Positions 1-9,068 are shown, counted from the first letter of the stretch. The stretch: DNA of 32,805 nucleotides from Chromatiaceae bacterium (GCA_024639005.1 JAHEJD010000004.1:62092-94896), one strand, 5' to 3'. The notes: generated by a model from the letters alone, not told the origin. A program made the numbers and translations.

Positions 1-843
1 CTACCCGCCCACTGCTTCCAGCAACGGCGAGCGGTTCATTCCCCGGACCACAAATCCGGCGACCTCGGGCGGCCGCTGCCGTAGCAGGGACTCCGCCTCG
101 GCGCGGCTGGCACAGGGCGCGAACACACAGGCCCCGCTGCCGGTCATCCGCGCTTCGGCTTTTTCGCTCAACCAATCAAATACTTGTTTCACAGCTGGGT
201 AGCGCTTTGTTACCACGGACAGACAATCGTTGGTCTGCTCCCCTGCGAGAAAGTCGCGTATTGTGATTCTGCGGGAATTCCTTGTCAATTCGGGGTCTTG
301 GAAGACCTTTCCCGTATCGACGTGGATGGCCGGTGCCAGCAGGAGATAAATCGGCGTCGTCGGTTCGATATCGCTGAGCGCTTCTCCCACTCCCTCGGCC
401 CATGCGGCCCTGCCATGAACAAATATTGGCACGTCTGCACCGAGTTTCAGCCCGAGGGTCATCAAGCTGGCGCGATCAAGCCCGCATCGCCACAAATGAT
501 TGAGCGCAACAAGTGTGGTCGCCGCATCCGAGCTGCCGCCGCCAAGCCCACCGCCCAGCGGGATGCGCTTGTCCACATGGATTTCGACGCCGTGCGAACA
601 ACCGGTATCCCGCTGCAGCAGCCTTGCCGCGCGGACTACCAGGTCGTCGGCCGATGCCACGCCGGGCAGCGGGCTGACGCGTCGAACAACGCCATCTTGG
701 CGCACCGAGAAAAACAGTGAGTCGCAGAGGTCGATGAACTGAAACACCGTCTGCAGCAGATGGTAGCCGTCGGGTCGTCGTCCGACGATGCGCAACATCA
801 GATTGAGCTTGGCCGGCGCAGGCCAGGCATCAGGGGCTGTCAT
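1..843 (-). CDS. ispE: 4-diphosphocytidyl-2-C-methyl-D-erythritol kinase
   Basis: This cytoplasmic GHMP-family kinase phosphorylates the 2-hydroxyl of CDP-methylerythritol with ATP in the non-mevalonate (MEP) isoprenoid pathway. Visible motifs are PAPAKLNL (residues 8-15, with the catalytic-type Lys12), DGYH (25-28), the glycine-rich ATP loop GGGLGGGSSDAA (97-108), GADVP with Asp137, and a C-terminal TGSGACVF motif. The length of 280 residues matches the family (E. coli 283). The ATG overlaps the TGA of the upstream TPR gene (ATGA at 840-843), so the two are translationally coupled. In Pseudomonas and relatives lolB lies between these two genes, and it is absent here. The stop codon lies exactly at the window edge, so the gene is complete. 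Confidence 0.97.
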   Translation of the reverse strand: MTAPDAWPAPAKLNLMLRIVGRRPDGYHLLQTVFQFIDLCDSLFFSVRQDGVVRRVSPLPGVASADDLVVRAARLLQRDTGCSHGVEIHVDKRIPLGGGLGGGSSDAATTLVALNHLWRCGLDRASLMTLGLKLGADVPIFVHGRAAWAEGVGEALSDIEPTTPIYLLLAPAIHVDTGKVFQDPELTRNSRRITIRDFLAGEQTNDCLSVVTKRYPAVKQVFDWLSEKAEARMTGSGACVFAPCASRAEAESLLRQRPPEVAGFVVRGMNRSPLLEAVGG

Positions 844-2594
844 CGTGATCCGGCCTGAAGCCTCTCGATCACTGCGCGGATTTTATCGCTATCGGGCGAG
901 TGCGCCAGGCCTTCTCGCCAGACTGCCTGTGCATCGGCACGCTGACCGCTCACCCACAGCACCTCACCCAGGTGCGCGGCAATCTCGTCATCCTGGGTCA
1001 GTGCCAGCGCGCGGCGCAGGTAGCTCGCGGCCTTGACCAGATCACCTTGACGGTACAACACCCAACCCATGCTATCGAGCACTGCCGGACTGTCGGGACG
1101 CAGCTTCAGCGCCCGCGAGATGTAGGCGAAGGCCTCATCGAGACGCTCATTACGGTCGGCCAGCGTGTAGCCCAGCGCATTGAGGGCATCTGCGTAGTCC
1201 GGGTCTTCTTCGAGCAGGCGCCGAAGGTCGCGCTCCATCCAGCCAAAATCGCCGAGTTCGACAACAAACAGGGCGCGGTTGTAGAGCAGATCCTGACTAT
1301 TGGGAAATGCCGCGATGGCCGCCTCGTACAACGCCAGGGCATCGTCTGGATCGCCGTACTCTTGGACGATCTGGGTCTCCGCGACGTAGAGGTCTGCCGC
1401 ACGGCCGGGGTTGGCGATGCGTGCCCGCTGCAGGGTATCGCGCGCCTCGGCCAGACGCCCGGTCCGCCCCAGAATCTGCGCCGTACGCATGACCGCGTCG
1501 ATCTTCAGCTCCGTGCCGCCGACAGAGCGGAATAAACCGATTGCCAGATCGTCGTTGCCGTTTTCCTCTTCGACCTGAGCGAGGTAGTAGCTGGCCTCAT
1601 CACGCCGATCCGGTACGCCGCGCAATTCCTGCCAGAGTGGGCGCGCCTCGTCCCAGTTTTCCTGCTGGGTCGCGAGCATGGCGTATCCAAAGGCGATCTC
1701 GTCATCATCCGGCGTCAACCGGTGCAGTTCGCGAAACTGTTCCAGCGCCGCGGGATAATCGGCGAGGTCCACCAGCAGCCGCGAGTAAGTGGTGCGCAGC
1801 AGCACGCTGTCGGGATAGAGACGTACGCCTTCATTTAGCAGTGTCCGCGCCTGCTCGCGCTGATTCTGTGCCACCAGTACTCGGGAAAGCAGCACCCGCG
1901 GCTGTTCCCACGCGGGATCCTCGGTAATCACCGCGCGCAGGCGCGCCTCGGCCTCGGCAAATCGCTGATGCGCGGTTTCCATTACCGCCAGGGCGTACAA
2001 AGAGCGCACATCGTCCGGATGCCGTTCGTGCAGTCCCTGCATCAGCTGTTCGGCCCCAGCGCGATCGGGCTCGGCGCTGAGCACACCGGCCGCCTGCAGG
2101 AAGCCGTCGAGGTCGCGTGCGTCAGCGATCTTCACCAGGGCATCCAACTGCTCTCCGGCCGCGTCGATCTGCTGGTTGCGCAGAAACAGCACAGCTGCGA
2201 GCTGGCGCGCCGTGACGTCGTTCGGCGCGAATTCGACCCATCGTCGCACCGCGGCTAGGCCGGCTGGATAGTCTTTGAGATGCAGCGCGATCCGCGTGGC
2301 TCTTTCGGCTGCGTAGGCATCCTGCGCCAAGATCGCGGCATGCTGATAGTGGCTCTGCGCCAACCGTAGGTCACCACGATTGGCGCCTATCTCGCCCACC
2401 AGGTAGCTGTAGATCAAGTCCTCATCCAGCTCGCGCGCGACGGGTTCCGGCTCGGGAAACGGCAGCACCATGGGAACCGGCGTCTCGGCAGCGCTGTCGC
2501 TTGCCGCCGCCGGTGGCTTCTGCTGTAGGGTTGTGCAGGCCTGGGTGGCAAACAGCAGGACAAGCCCCAAGCCTAAGACGAGTACTCTCACCAT
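840..2594 (-). CDS. TPR-repeat protein, probable envelope lipoprotein
   Basis: This 584-residue protein consists almost entirely of tetratricopeptide repeats. The clearest are in the C-terminal third, with helix pairs such as ALNALGYTLADR and AVLDSMGWVLYRQGD. TPR arrays act as protein-interaction scaffolds. I chose the ATG at 2594 because it begins a hydrophobic signal segment (MVRVLVLGLGLVLLFATQAC). The longer frame to 2681 would start at TTG and add a charged extension. Cys20 follows the hydrophobic core, but the preceding TQA is a poor lipobox, so lipidation is likely rather than certain. Homologues occupy the same place beside lolB, ispE and divergent hemA in Pseudomonas. No partner is evident, and its exact role is unknown to me. 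Its stop overlaps the ispE start. Confidence 0.88.
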   Translation of the reverse strand: MVRVLVLGLGLVLLFATQACTTLQQKPPAAASDSAAETPVPMVLPFPEPEPVARELDEDLIYSYLVGEIGANRGDLRLAQSHYQHAAILAQDAYAAERATRIALHLKDYPAGLAAVRRWVEFAPNDVTARQLAAVLFLRNQQIDAAGEQLDALVKIADARDLDGFLQAAGVLSAEPDRAGAEQLMQGLHERHPDDVRSLYALAVMETAHQRFAEAEARLRAVITEDPAWEQPRVLLSRVLVAQNQREQARTLLNEGVRLYPDSVLLRTTYSRLLVDLADYPAALEQFRELHRLTPDDDEIAFGYAMLATQQENWDEARPLWQELRGVPDRRDEASYYLAQVEEENGNDDLAIGLFRSVGGTELKIDAVMRTAQILGRTGRLAEARDTLQRARIANPGRAADLYVAETQIVQEYGDPDDALALYEAAIAAFPNSQDLLYNRALFVVELGDFGWMERDLRRLLEEDPDYADALNALGYTLADRNERLDEAFAYISRALKLRPDSPAVLDSMGWVLYRQGDLVKAASYLRRALALTQDDEIAAHLGEVLWVSGQRADAQAVWREGLAHSPDSDKIRAVIERLQAGSR

Positions 2595-2732
2595 GCCTAG
2601 ATTAGTCGATTGACGCGCCGGCGAAAACGCCTTGTCGCGCTTTCGTCCGAATCCGGGAGTGGCCCGCACACTTGCATTCAACCATTTGATATCTCAAAAT
2701 TTCCCATCGGTCACTCAGCCACCAACACCAAT
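2595..2732. promoter_or_regulatory. Divergent TPR gene / hemA promoter region
   Basis: This 138-base spacer between two divergent genes must hold both promoters. It contains TTGCAT (2672-2677) followed after 17 bases by CAAAAT (2695-2700), a weak sigma70-like pair facing hemA. A small inverted repeat, TTTGA-TATC-TCAAA, lies at 2685-2698. There is no convincing Shine-Dalgarno sequence before hemA. The elements are read by eye only. Confidence 0.3.
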
Positions 2733-4013
2733 ATGCCCCCGCTAGTCATTGGTCTCAACCACACAACCGCTCCGGTCAGCATCCGCGAGCGTGTGACCTT
2801 TGGCCCGGATATCGTGGTTGGTGCGCTGCGCAGTCTGGCGGAGCTGCCAGGCATCGAGGAGGCGGTGATTCTCTCCACCTGCAACCGCACCGAGATCTAC
2901 TGCAGCGCCAACGATGCGGTCGAAGATCCGCAGGAGTTGACCCGCGATTGGCTGGCCAGGTTCCACGGCCTGTCGGTGGAGGATATCGCACCTTTTCTTT
3001 ACCACCGCGAAGGCAGGAAGGTCGTGGCCCATCTGCTGTCGGTCTCCAGCGGTCTGGATTCCCTGGTGCTGGGCGAACCGCAGATCCTTGGCCAGGTGAA
3101 GAGCGCTTTTCAGACCGCAAACGAGGCGGGCCGCACCGGCAAGCTCCTGACCCGATTGTTTCAGCATGCCTTTGCGACCGCCAAGCAGGTGCGCACCGAC
3201 ACGGCGATTGGCGACAGTCCGGTGTCAGTCGCATTTGCCGCGGTCAGCCTGGCCCGCCAGATCTTCACTGATCTTTCGAAGCAGACTGCCATGCTGATCG
3301 GCGCTGGCGAGACGGTCGAACTCGCAGCGCGCCACCTGGTTCAAAACGGCATCGGCCGCATCATCGTCGCCAACCGCACGATTGCGCGTGCCGAGGAGCT
3401 GGCACTGCAGTTCGACGCCTATGCGATCAGTTTGACAGAGATCCCGTCACATCTGGCAGATGCGGACATCGTGGTTGCCTCAACCGCCAGCCCGATGCCC
3501 ATTCTTGGCAAAGGCACGGTGGAGAGCGCGCTGAAACGGCGCCGCCACCGGCCGATCTTCATGGTCGATATCGCAGTACCACGGGATATCGAGGCCGAGA
3601 TAGCCGATCTGGAAGACGTGTACCTCTACACCGTCGATGATCTCGAAGACGTCATACAGGATAACCTGCGCTCGCGCCAGGAGGCCGCTGAGCAGGCACG
3701 CGAGATCATCGCGTTTCAGGTCGACGAATTTCTTGCCTGGATGCGCTCGCTGGATGCAGTGGGTCTGATCCAGGATTACCGCCAGCAGGCCGGCGAGATC
3801 CGCGACGAAGTGCTGCTCAAGGCCCGACATATGCTCGAATGCGGTAAGCCTGCCGACGAGGCCCTGAATTACCTTGCCCAGACCCTGACCAACAAACTAC
3901 TGCACACCCCGAGTGCGCAGTTGCGCGAGGCCGGCAGCAGCGGCCGGCGTGAGCTTCTCGAGGCCGCCAACGCCCTATTCCAGCTGGGTCACGGAAAATC
4001 GGGCAACGATTAG
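2733..4013 (+). CDS. hemA: Glutamyl-tRNA reductase
   Basis: The enzyme reduces glutamyl-tRNA(Glu) with NADPH to glutamate-1-semialdehyde, the first committed step of C5-pathway tetrapyrrole synthesis. The N-terminus has [13 protein letters not shown] (7-19) and [10 protein letters not shown] with the thioester-forming Cys50. [16 protein letters not shown] (108-123) follows, then the NADPH-binding GAGETVELA (190-198), and a C-terminal helical dimerisation domain. The length of 426 residues is typical (E. coli 418). I chose the ATG at 2733 because homology begins there. An in-frame extension back to 2610 (ACG/GTG-rich, overlapping the divergent promoter) has no family match. It heads the hemA-prfA-prmC run, a conserved gammaproteobacterial order. 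It is separated from prfA by 82 bases. Confidence 0.97.
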   Translation: MPPLVIGLNHTTAPVSIRERVTFGPDIVVGALRSLAELPGIEEAVILSTCNRTEIYCSANDAVEDPQELTRDWLARFHGLSVEDIAPFLYHREGRKVVAHLLSVSSGLDSLVLGEPQILGQVKSAFQTANEAGRTGKLLTRLFQHAFATAKQVRTDTAIGDSPVSVAFAAVSLARQIFTDLSKQTAMLIGAGETVELAARHLVQNGIGRIIVANRTIARAEELALQFDAYAISLTEIPSHLADADIVVASTASPMPILGKGTVESALKRRRHRPIFMVDIAVPRDIEAEIADLEDVYLYTVDDLEDVIQDNLRSRQEAAEQAREIIAFQVDEFLAWMRSLDAVGLIQDYRQQAGEIRDEVLLKARHMLECGKPADEALNYLAQTLTNKLLHTPSAQLREAGSSGRRELLEAANALFQLGHGKSGND

Positions 4014-4095
4014 CCAGGACTGCGCGTCCACGCTCGCCGGTCCACCCGGTCGACCCACCCCGCATCGATGCCGCAAGGCCGCCGCCGCACAAACA

Positions 4096-5175
4096 ATGAA
4101 CCCCAGTATTCGCAGTAAGCTCGAACAGATCAGCGACCGTTACCAGGAGATTACCGCGCTGCTCGCCGACCCGGCGATCCAGGCCGATGCGAATAATTTT
4201 CGCGACCTGAGCCGCGAATACGCCCAGATCGAACCGCTTAGCCTGTGCTACCAACGCCATGTCACGGCTGAGGCCGAGTTGCACAGCGCCGAGGAGATGT
4301 TGGCGGATCCAGAGATGGCAGAACTCGCCGAGGACGCCTGCCGCGAGGCCCGCGCCACCTTGGGTGAACTCGAGCCTGAACTCCAGCGTCTGCTGCTGCC
4401 GCGCGATCCGCACGATGCACGCAATGTCTACCTCGAGGTGCGCGCCGGCACCGGGGGTGCGGAGGCGGCACTGTTCGCCGGTGACCTGTTGCGCATGTAC
4501 CTGCGGTATGCGGAACAACGGCGCTGGAAGACCGAAATGGTGGCCGAGAGCCTCGGCGAACTCGGCGGCTACAAAGAGGTGGTGGTGCGCATCATCGGCC
4601 AGGAGGTCTACTCGCGGCTCAAGTTTGAATCCGGGGCACATCGGGTGCAGCGGGTACCGGAGACCGAGTCACAGGGGCGCATCCATACCTCGGCCTGTAC
4701 CGTGGCCATCTTGCCGGAGGCCGAAAGCGTCGATGAGTTCGAGATCAACCCAAGCGATCTGCGTATCGATACCTACCGCTCATCCGGCGCCGGCGGTCAG
4801 CATGTCAATACCACGGATTCGGCGGTGCGCATCACCCACCTGCCGAGCGGCGTCGTGGTGGAGTGTCAGGACGAACGTTCTCAGCACAAAAACAAGGCGC
4901 GTGCCATGTCCCTACTGCAGGCACGGCTGCTCGCTGCGGCCCGTGAGAGCGCCGCTGCCAGCCAGGCCGAGGATCGCCGCCTCCAGGTCGGCAGCGGCGA
5001 CCGCTCGGAGCGCATTCGAACCTACAACTTCCCGCAGAACCGTGTGACCGACCACCGCATCAATCTCACGCTGTATAAGCTCGACGAGATCGTGCAGGGT
5101 GCCCTGGATCAAGTCATCGACCCTCTGCAACGTGAGCATCAGGCCGGACAGCTGGCCGCCCTGTCGGCGGAATGA
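4096..5175 (+). CDS. prfA: Peptide chain release factor 1
   Basis: RF1 recognises UAA and UAG in the ribosomal A site and triggers peptide release. The protein has 359 residues. The stop-codon-reading tripeptide is PET at 188-190 (PAT in E. coli), the RF1 rather than the RF2 (SPF) form. The universal peptidyl-hydrolysis motif GGQ is at 233-235 inside [17 protein letters not shown]. Both positions match E. coli RF1 exactly. The ATG at 4096 begins the conserved N-terminal helix ([12 protein letters not shown]). A longer in-frame reading from 3913 runs through the end of hemA and is not real. The stop overlaps the prmC start (ATGA at 5172-5175), which fits coupling with the methylase that modifies the GGQ glutamine. 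Confidence 0.97.
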   Translation: MNPSIRSKLEQISDRYQEITALLADPAIQADANNFRDLSREYAQIEPLSLCYQRHVTAEAELHSAEEMLADPEMAELAEDACREARATLGELEPELQRLLLPRDPHDARNVYLEVRAGTGGAEAALFAGDLLRMYLRYAEQRRWKTEMVAESLGELGGYKEVVVRIIGQEVYSRLKFESGAHRVQRVPETESQGRIHTSACTVAILPEAESVDEFEINPSDLRIDTYRSSGAGGQHVNTTDSAVRITHLPSGVVVECQDERSQHKNKARAMSLLQARLLAAARESAAASQAEDRRLQVGSGDRSERIRTYNFPQNRVTDHRINLTLYKLDEIVQGALDQVIDPLQREHQAGQLAALSAE

Positions 5176-6026
5176 ACACCATCCGTGCGCTACTCGCGGA
5201 CGCGCGGCAGGTGTTGGCCGCTACTGCCGATACGCCGGCGCTGGAGTCTGAGATCCTGCTGGCGCATGTGCTCGGGCAGGATCGCAGCTGGCTGTACGCG
5301 CACCCGGAACACGCCCCCACCGCGGCCGAGATCACCGCCTTCACCAAACGGCTGGCGCGGCGCCGCGACGGGCATCCGATCGCCCACCTCACCGGCAGGC
5401 GCGAATTCTGGTCGCTCACACTCAGCGTCAGTCGCGACACCCTGATCCCGCGCCCCGAGACTGAGGGGCTGGTCGAGATTGCACTGGAGGTTACGCCGCC
5501 TGACGACGCAGATATCCTGGATCTCGGTACCGGCAGTGGCGCCATCGCCCTCGCTTTGGCCAATGAACGGCCGAACTGGCGTGTCCTGGGGGTTGATCGA
5601 GATGCCGCCGCGCTGGAGATCGCCCGCGCCAACGCCCGAGGACTGGGCCTGCCTAGCGTGGAGTTCGAACGTGGTGATTGGTTCTCGGCACTGCCCGCCG
5701 GCACATCCTTCGATCTGATCGTCTGCAATCCGCCCTACGTGGCGCAAGATGACCCGCATCTCGCACGCGGTGACGTCCGCTTCGAGCCTGTGCAGGCCCT
5801 GGTGGCCGGCGAAGACGGTCTCGATGACATACGCGCAATTATCGGTGCGGCACCAGGTTTTTTGCGTCCCGGCGGTTGGCTGTGGCTGGAACACGGCCGC
5901 GATCAGGGCAGCCGTGTGGTGGATCTGCTGCAGGGCCAAGGCTTTCAGCAGGTCGCGCTGCGCCGCGATCTGGCGGGCCAGGAACGCTATGCAGGAGGGC
6001 GCATGCCGGTGAGATTTCTCGGCTAG
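5172..6026 (+). CDS. prmC: Release factor glutamine methyltransferase
   Basis: PrmC (HemK) N5-methylates the glutamine of the GGQ motif in release factors RF1 and RF2, using S-adenosylmethionine. The 284-residue protein has the usual N-terminal helical substrate-binding domain (roughly 1-80). The linker carries [12 protein letters not shown] (91-102). A Rossmann methyltransferase domain follows, with motif [13 protein letters not shown] (117-128) and the catalytic NPPY (186-189) that positions the amide. It overlaps prfA by four bases, so enzyme and substrate are made from one message. There are no anomalies. Confidence 0.96.
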   Translation: MNTIRALLADARQVLAATADTPALESEILLAHVLGQDRSWLYAHPEHAPTAAEITAFTKRLARRRDGHPIAHLTGRREFWSLTLSVSRDTLIPRPETEGLVEIALEVTPPDDADILDLGTGSGAIALALANERPNWRVLGVDRDAAALEIARANARGLGLPSVEFERGDWFSALPAGTSFDLIVCNPPYVAQDDPHLARGDVRFEPVQALVAGEDGLDDIRAIIGAAPGFLRPGGWLWLEHGRDQGSRVVDLLQGQGFQQVALRRDLAGQERYAGGRMPVRFLG

Positions 6027-6079
6027 TCGCGCAATGATCGCCCTTGACCGGTAGGGTCTTTCGGCCCAGCATTGCCACT

Positions 6080-6490
6080 ATGGACAACCAGGGCGACAGC
6101 CTGCAACGGCAACGCGAGATCGCGTTTTGCTCCCTGCACCCCGATGACAATCAGGCACGCTCGGCGGCCGACTTTCTGATTGCGATCGACGGGGTGCAGC
6201 GCGTCGACGTGATCGACGCCGCGAACCTGGTCGTCTGTTATCAGCTGCTGGTGATCTGCCTTGCAGATATCGAGGGGCTGTTACAGCAGCGCGGCTTTCA
6301 TCTCGACAACCGACTCATGTACAAGATCCGGCGCGCGCTCTTTCACTATACCGAGGAGACCCAGCGGGCGAATCTGGGCTGCGCCCAGGGTGACGCAAAC
6401 TGCACCCAAAAGGTCTTCGCCAATCGTTACCGCAAACGCGAACATGGCTGTCAGGACGATCGGCCAGAGCATTGGCGACGTTATCTCTAG
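6080..6490 (+). CDS. Conserved-looking hypothetical protein, 136 residues
   Basis: I do not recognise a named family. The reading frame runs from an ATG at 6080, 53 bases after prmC; an in-frame TTG at 6044 is a less likely start. The first half (about residues 12-75) has a beta-alpha-beta-beta-alpha-beta look reminiscent of a ferredoxin/heavy-metal-associated fold, but the CxxC of metal-binding HMA domains is absent. The C-terminal part contains Cys residues (LGCAQGDANC, EHGC) and a strongly basic/aromatic tail (ANRYRKREHGC, HWRRYL). The clear separation from the overlapping moeB upstream frame, and its place between prmC and moeB on the same strand, support a real gene. Function unknown. 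Confidence 0.68.
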   Translation: MDNQGDSLQRQREIAFCSLHPDDNQARSAADFLIAIDGVQRVDVIDAANLVVCYQLLVICLADIEGLLQQRGFHLDNRLMYKIRRALFHYTEETQRANLGCAQGDANCTQKVFANRYRKREHGCQDDRPEHWRRYL

Positions 6491-6557
6491 GCGGAGTCGG
6501 CAGGATCTAGCCTGGAAATCCCACCGGCCGGCCACGCAGAATTACTTCACTTCCCCG

Positions 6558-7301
6558 ATGGATGACGACGACCTGCTGCGTTACAGCCGCCAGATCATGC
6601 TCCCCGCGCTGGGCATCGAGGGCCAGCAGCGCTTGCGCGAGGGGAGCGCACTGATCGTCGGGCTGGGCGGTCTGGGTTCCCCGGCGGCAATGTATCTGAC
6701 CGCGGCCGGCATCGGTACGCTGGCGCTAGCCGACGACGATCGGGTTGATCTGAGTAATCTGCAACGCCAAGTGCTGCATACCACACAGCGTATCGGCCTC
6801 GCCAAGACCGTCTCGGCCGAACAGGGGTTGCGCGCACTGAATCCCGCGCCGCGGCTTGTGCTACACGACACCCGGCTGCGCGACGCTGCACTACAGGCCG
6901 CCGTGGCCGACGCCGACGTCGTCCTCGATTGCAGCGACAACTTTGCCACCCGTTTCGCACTGAATCGGCTCTGCTACGCGCTCCACAAACCGCTGGTCTC
7001 GGGCGCGGCCATCCGTTGGGACGGCCAGATCACCGTCTTTGACGGCGGCCCCACCGGTCCCTGCTACCGCTGTCTCTACGATGAAGACGGCGAGGAGGAG
7101 CTGAGCTGCAGCGAAAACGGCGTCATCGCCCCGCTGGTCGGCATCATCGGCTCGATGCAGGCACTCGAGGCCATTAAGCTGCTGTGTGGTGTCGGCGAAG
7201 ACCTGAGCGGTCGCGTGCTGATCCTCGACGCCCTGCGCATGCAATGGCGGGAGCTGCGGCTGCGGCCGGACCCGTCCTGTCCGGTGTGTGGCGGGAGATG
7301 A
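6558..7301 (+). CDS. moeB: MoeB/ThiF-family sulfur-carrier adenylyltransferase
   Basis: This E1-like enzyme adenylates the C-terminal glycine of a small sulfur carrier (MoaD in molybdopterin synthesis, or ThiS/CysO-type carriers). The 247-residue protein (E. coli MoeB 249) has the nucleotide-binding VGLGGLGSPAA (34-44), then DDDRVDLSNLQRQVLH (59-74). The zinc knuckle is split as CYRC (169-172) and CPVC (241-244). No C-terminal rhodanese domain is present, so it is the short MoeB form. I chose the ATG at 6558 by homology (MDDDDLLRYSRQIMLP); the frame open back to 6261 overlaps the preceding gene. The hemA-prfA-prmC-moeB order is common. Which carrier it serves cannot be told from the window. 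Confidence 0.93.
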   Translation: MDDDDLLRYSRQIMLPALGIEGQQRLREGSALIVGLGGLGSPAAMYLTAAGIGTLALADDDRVDLSNLQRQVLHTTQRIGLAKTVSAEQGLRALNPAPRLVLHDTRLRDAALQAAVADADVVLDCSDNFATRFALNRLCYALHKPLVSGAAIRWDGQITVFDGGPTGPCYRCLYDEDGEEELSCSENGVIAPLVGIIGSMQALEAIKLLCGVGEDLSGRVLILDALRMQWRELRLRPDPSCPVCGGR

Positions 7302-7360
7302 TCGCGTGGCACCGCAGCTGCCGCGGATAGCCTCCCGGCAGATACAACGGCCCAAAACCT

Positions 7361-7972
7361 ATGCCGAAAAAGCCCGTCCAACCCCTTGACCTCGACCGAT
7401 TGCGGCGGGATATCGTGTTCAGCGACACCCTGCTTGGACATCCCTTGACCTTCCACACCACCTGGGGGCTGTTTTCGCCCAAGGCCATCGATGAAGGCAC
7501 CCGGCTGCTGCTGGATCACCTGGAGGTACGGCCGGATGAGCGCGCCATTGACCTGGGCTGCGGCTACGGGCCGCTGGGGTTGGCGATTGCCAAGTCGGCG
7601 CCGCAGGGCCGCTGCCTGATGGTCGACAAGGACTTCGTCGCCGTCGACTATGCCAACAAAAATGCGAAAACGAACAACATTCCGAATGCGCATGCGATTC
7701 TCAGTGATGGTCTGCGCCATGTCCCCAGGCAGACTTTCACCCTCGCCGTGACCAACCTGCCGGCTAAGACCAGCAAGGAACACTACTATCTGTTTTTCAA
7801 CGACGTTTATGAACATCTCGAGGCAGATGGCCAGTTCTATGTCGTGGTCATCAGCGGCCTGCGCCAGTTCATCGCGCGCGCCTTCGAACAGGTGTTCGGC
7901 AATCACCGCAAGCTAAAACAGGGCCGGCATTACACGGTGGCCATGGCGCAAAAGCGCATTACGCAGGACTAA
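7361..7972 (+). CDS. Class I SAM-dependent methyltransferase, small-domain (RsmC/RlmG-like) type
   Basis: The 203-residue protein has the architecture of the single-domain 'methyltransferase small' family, related to the C-terminal halves of the rRNA guanine-N2 methylases RsmC and RlmG. The entry segment HTTWGLFSPKAIDEGTRLLL (32-51) resembles the FS-x-x-x-(I/L)D-x-G-(T/S)-x-L-L pattern of that family. Motif I is IDLGCGYGPLGLA (63-75), with an acidic residue at the end of beta-2 (VDKD, 88-91). Motif IV, normally NPPF/Y in N-methylases, reads NLPAK (132-136). That departure makes the substrate uncertain. It stands 59 bases after moeB and may share its transcript. The target, RNA or otherwise, is not known. 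Confidence 0.82.
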   Translation: MPKKPVQPLDLDRLRRDIVFSDTLLGHPLTFHTTWGLFSPKAIDEGTRLLLDHLEVRPDERAIDLGCGYGPLGLAIAKSAPQGRCLMVDKDFVAVDYANKNAKTNNIPNAHAILSDGLRHVPRQTFTLAVTNLPAKTSKEHYYLFFNDVYEHLEADGQFYVVVISGLRQFIARAFEQVFGNHRKLKQGRHYTVAMAQKRITQD

Positions 7973-7993
7973 AGATCAGATTGAGGTCTGCCG

Positions 7994-8017
7994 ATAGGGT
8001 CGTCAGAAGTACCCTAT
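7994..8017. repeat. Inverted repeat upstream of the GGDEF gene
   Basis: ATAGGGT (7994-8000) and ACCCTAT (8011-8017) form a perfect 7-base stem around a 10-base loop, between the methyltransferase stop and the cyclase ribosome-binding site. It could end the upstream transcript (there is no U-run) or act as an operator or leader hairpin for the cyclase. Confidence 0.35.
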
Positions 8018-8040
8018 TCTCGATCTTCAGAGGACAAACG

Positions 8041-9066
8041 ATGAGCGCTGCTGCCGACAAACTGACCGTGGAAACGGCTGCGGAATATCTGCGCCTGGCC
8101 CTGCCGTTGATGTCGCAACAGCGCGTTTCGACCACACCCGAGAACTACGCGGTCTGGTACACCTATGTCGGTGGCGCGAACGCTGAACTCAACGCAGAGA
8201 TCGACCGTCTGATTGCGGAGAAAAAGCCATTCACCGAGGCGGTGTGCGCCCGGCTGTACCAACAATTCGTGGCCGAGCACGAGGTCGGCAATATCGGACA
8301 GGTGCGCGAGCAGCTCAACAGGATCCTCGGCGAAGTCGGTGCGTCGCTCGATGAGGCCGGCAATGGCGCGCGCGCGTTCGAGGGCAAACTCGGCGGCCTG
8401 GTCGACGGCGTGGCGGAAAATAACGATCTGTCGGATATTCGTCAGATGCTCCAGACCCTGATTACCGAGACACGTAGCATGCAGGACGCTACACAAGGGA
8501 TGCGCAGCCAGTTCGAGTTGAAATCGAAAGAGATCGAGGAACTCCACGAGCAACTGCAGCACGAACGCAAGCGCGCCAACACCGATCCACTGACCGGCCT
8601 TTACAACCGTTTCGCGCTGCTCGAAGAGCTAAACAGGGCCATTGCAGAGATGCCGAGTGACGCGCCACCCTCGGTGGTGATGCTGGACATCGACCATTTC
8701 AAATCGGTCAATGACACCCACGGTCATCTGATCGGCGATCGCGTCATTCGCTTTGTGGCCCAGGTGATGGAGAAGAACATCAAGGGCAAGGACAGCGCTG
8801 CGCGTTACGGGGGCGAGGAATTCACCGTGCTGCTGCCTGAGACACCGGGCGGCGGCGCCCGGTCCGTGGCCGAATCAATCCGCAAGGCGGTCGAGAGCGC
8901 CCAACTGGTGCGCGCAGACAACAAAAAGCCCTTGGGGCAGATCACCATCTCCGCCGGTATCGCGACGTTTCAGGCCGGCGAGGATGTCATGGAATTCGTC
9001 AATCGCGCCGATCAGGCCCTTTACCGTTCGAAGAGAGAGGGCCGCAACCGGGTCAGTGTCGCCTGA
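8041..9066 (+). CDS. GGDEF-domain diguanylate cyclase
   Basis: This predicted cytoplasmic enzyme condenses two GTP into the second messenger cyclic di-GMP. The 341-residue protein starts at the ATG at 8041, preceded by AGAGGA at 8029-8034. Residues 1-130 form a helical N-terminal region (TPENYAVWYTYVGG) seen in several proteobacterial cyclases and presumably sensory. A coiled linker (about 155-180) follows, then the GGDEF domain from TDPLTGLYNR (181-190). The metal-binding MLDIDHF (214-220) and the active loop GGEEF (257-261) are intact, so it should be catalytic. The inhibitory-site RxxD five residues before the loop is KGKD (248-251), a conservative but non-consensus change. There are no membrane segments. 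The stop faces that of the next gene two bases away. Confidence 0.93.
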   Translation: MSAAADKLTVETAAEYLRLALPLMSQQRVSTTPENYAVWYTYVGGANAELNAEIDRLIAEKKPFTEAVCARLYQQFVAEHEVGNIGQVREQLNRILGEVGASLDEAGNGARAFEGKLGGLVDGVAENNDLSDIRQMLQTLITETRSMQDATQGMRSQFELKSKEIEELHEQLQHERKRANTDPLTGLYNRFALLEELNRAIAEMPSDAPPSVVMLDIDHFKSVNDTHGHLIGDRVIRFVAQVMEKNIKGKDSAARYGGEEFTVLLPETPGGGARSVAESIRKAVESAQLVRADNKKPLGQITISAGIATFQAGEDVMEFVNRADQALYRSKREGRNRVSVA

Positions 9067-9068
9067 TT

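Noticed and set aside
3913-4095. An N-terminal extension of prfA
   Set aside because: The extension lies within the hemA coding region and the intergenic gap. RF1 homology and correct motif numbering begin at ATG 4096.
3817-4641. A 274-codon open frame antisense to the hemA end and prfA start
   Set aside because: It spans two confident genes and their junction on the other strand and has no family resemblance.
6261-6557. An N-terminal extension of moeB
   Set aside because: It overlaps the preceding gene in another frame. MoeB homology and normal length begin at ATG 6558.
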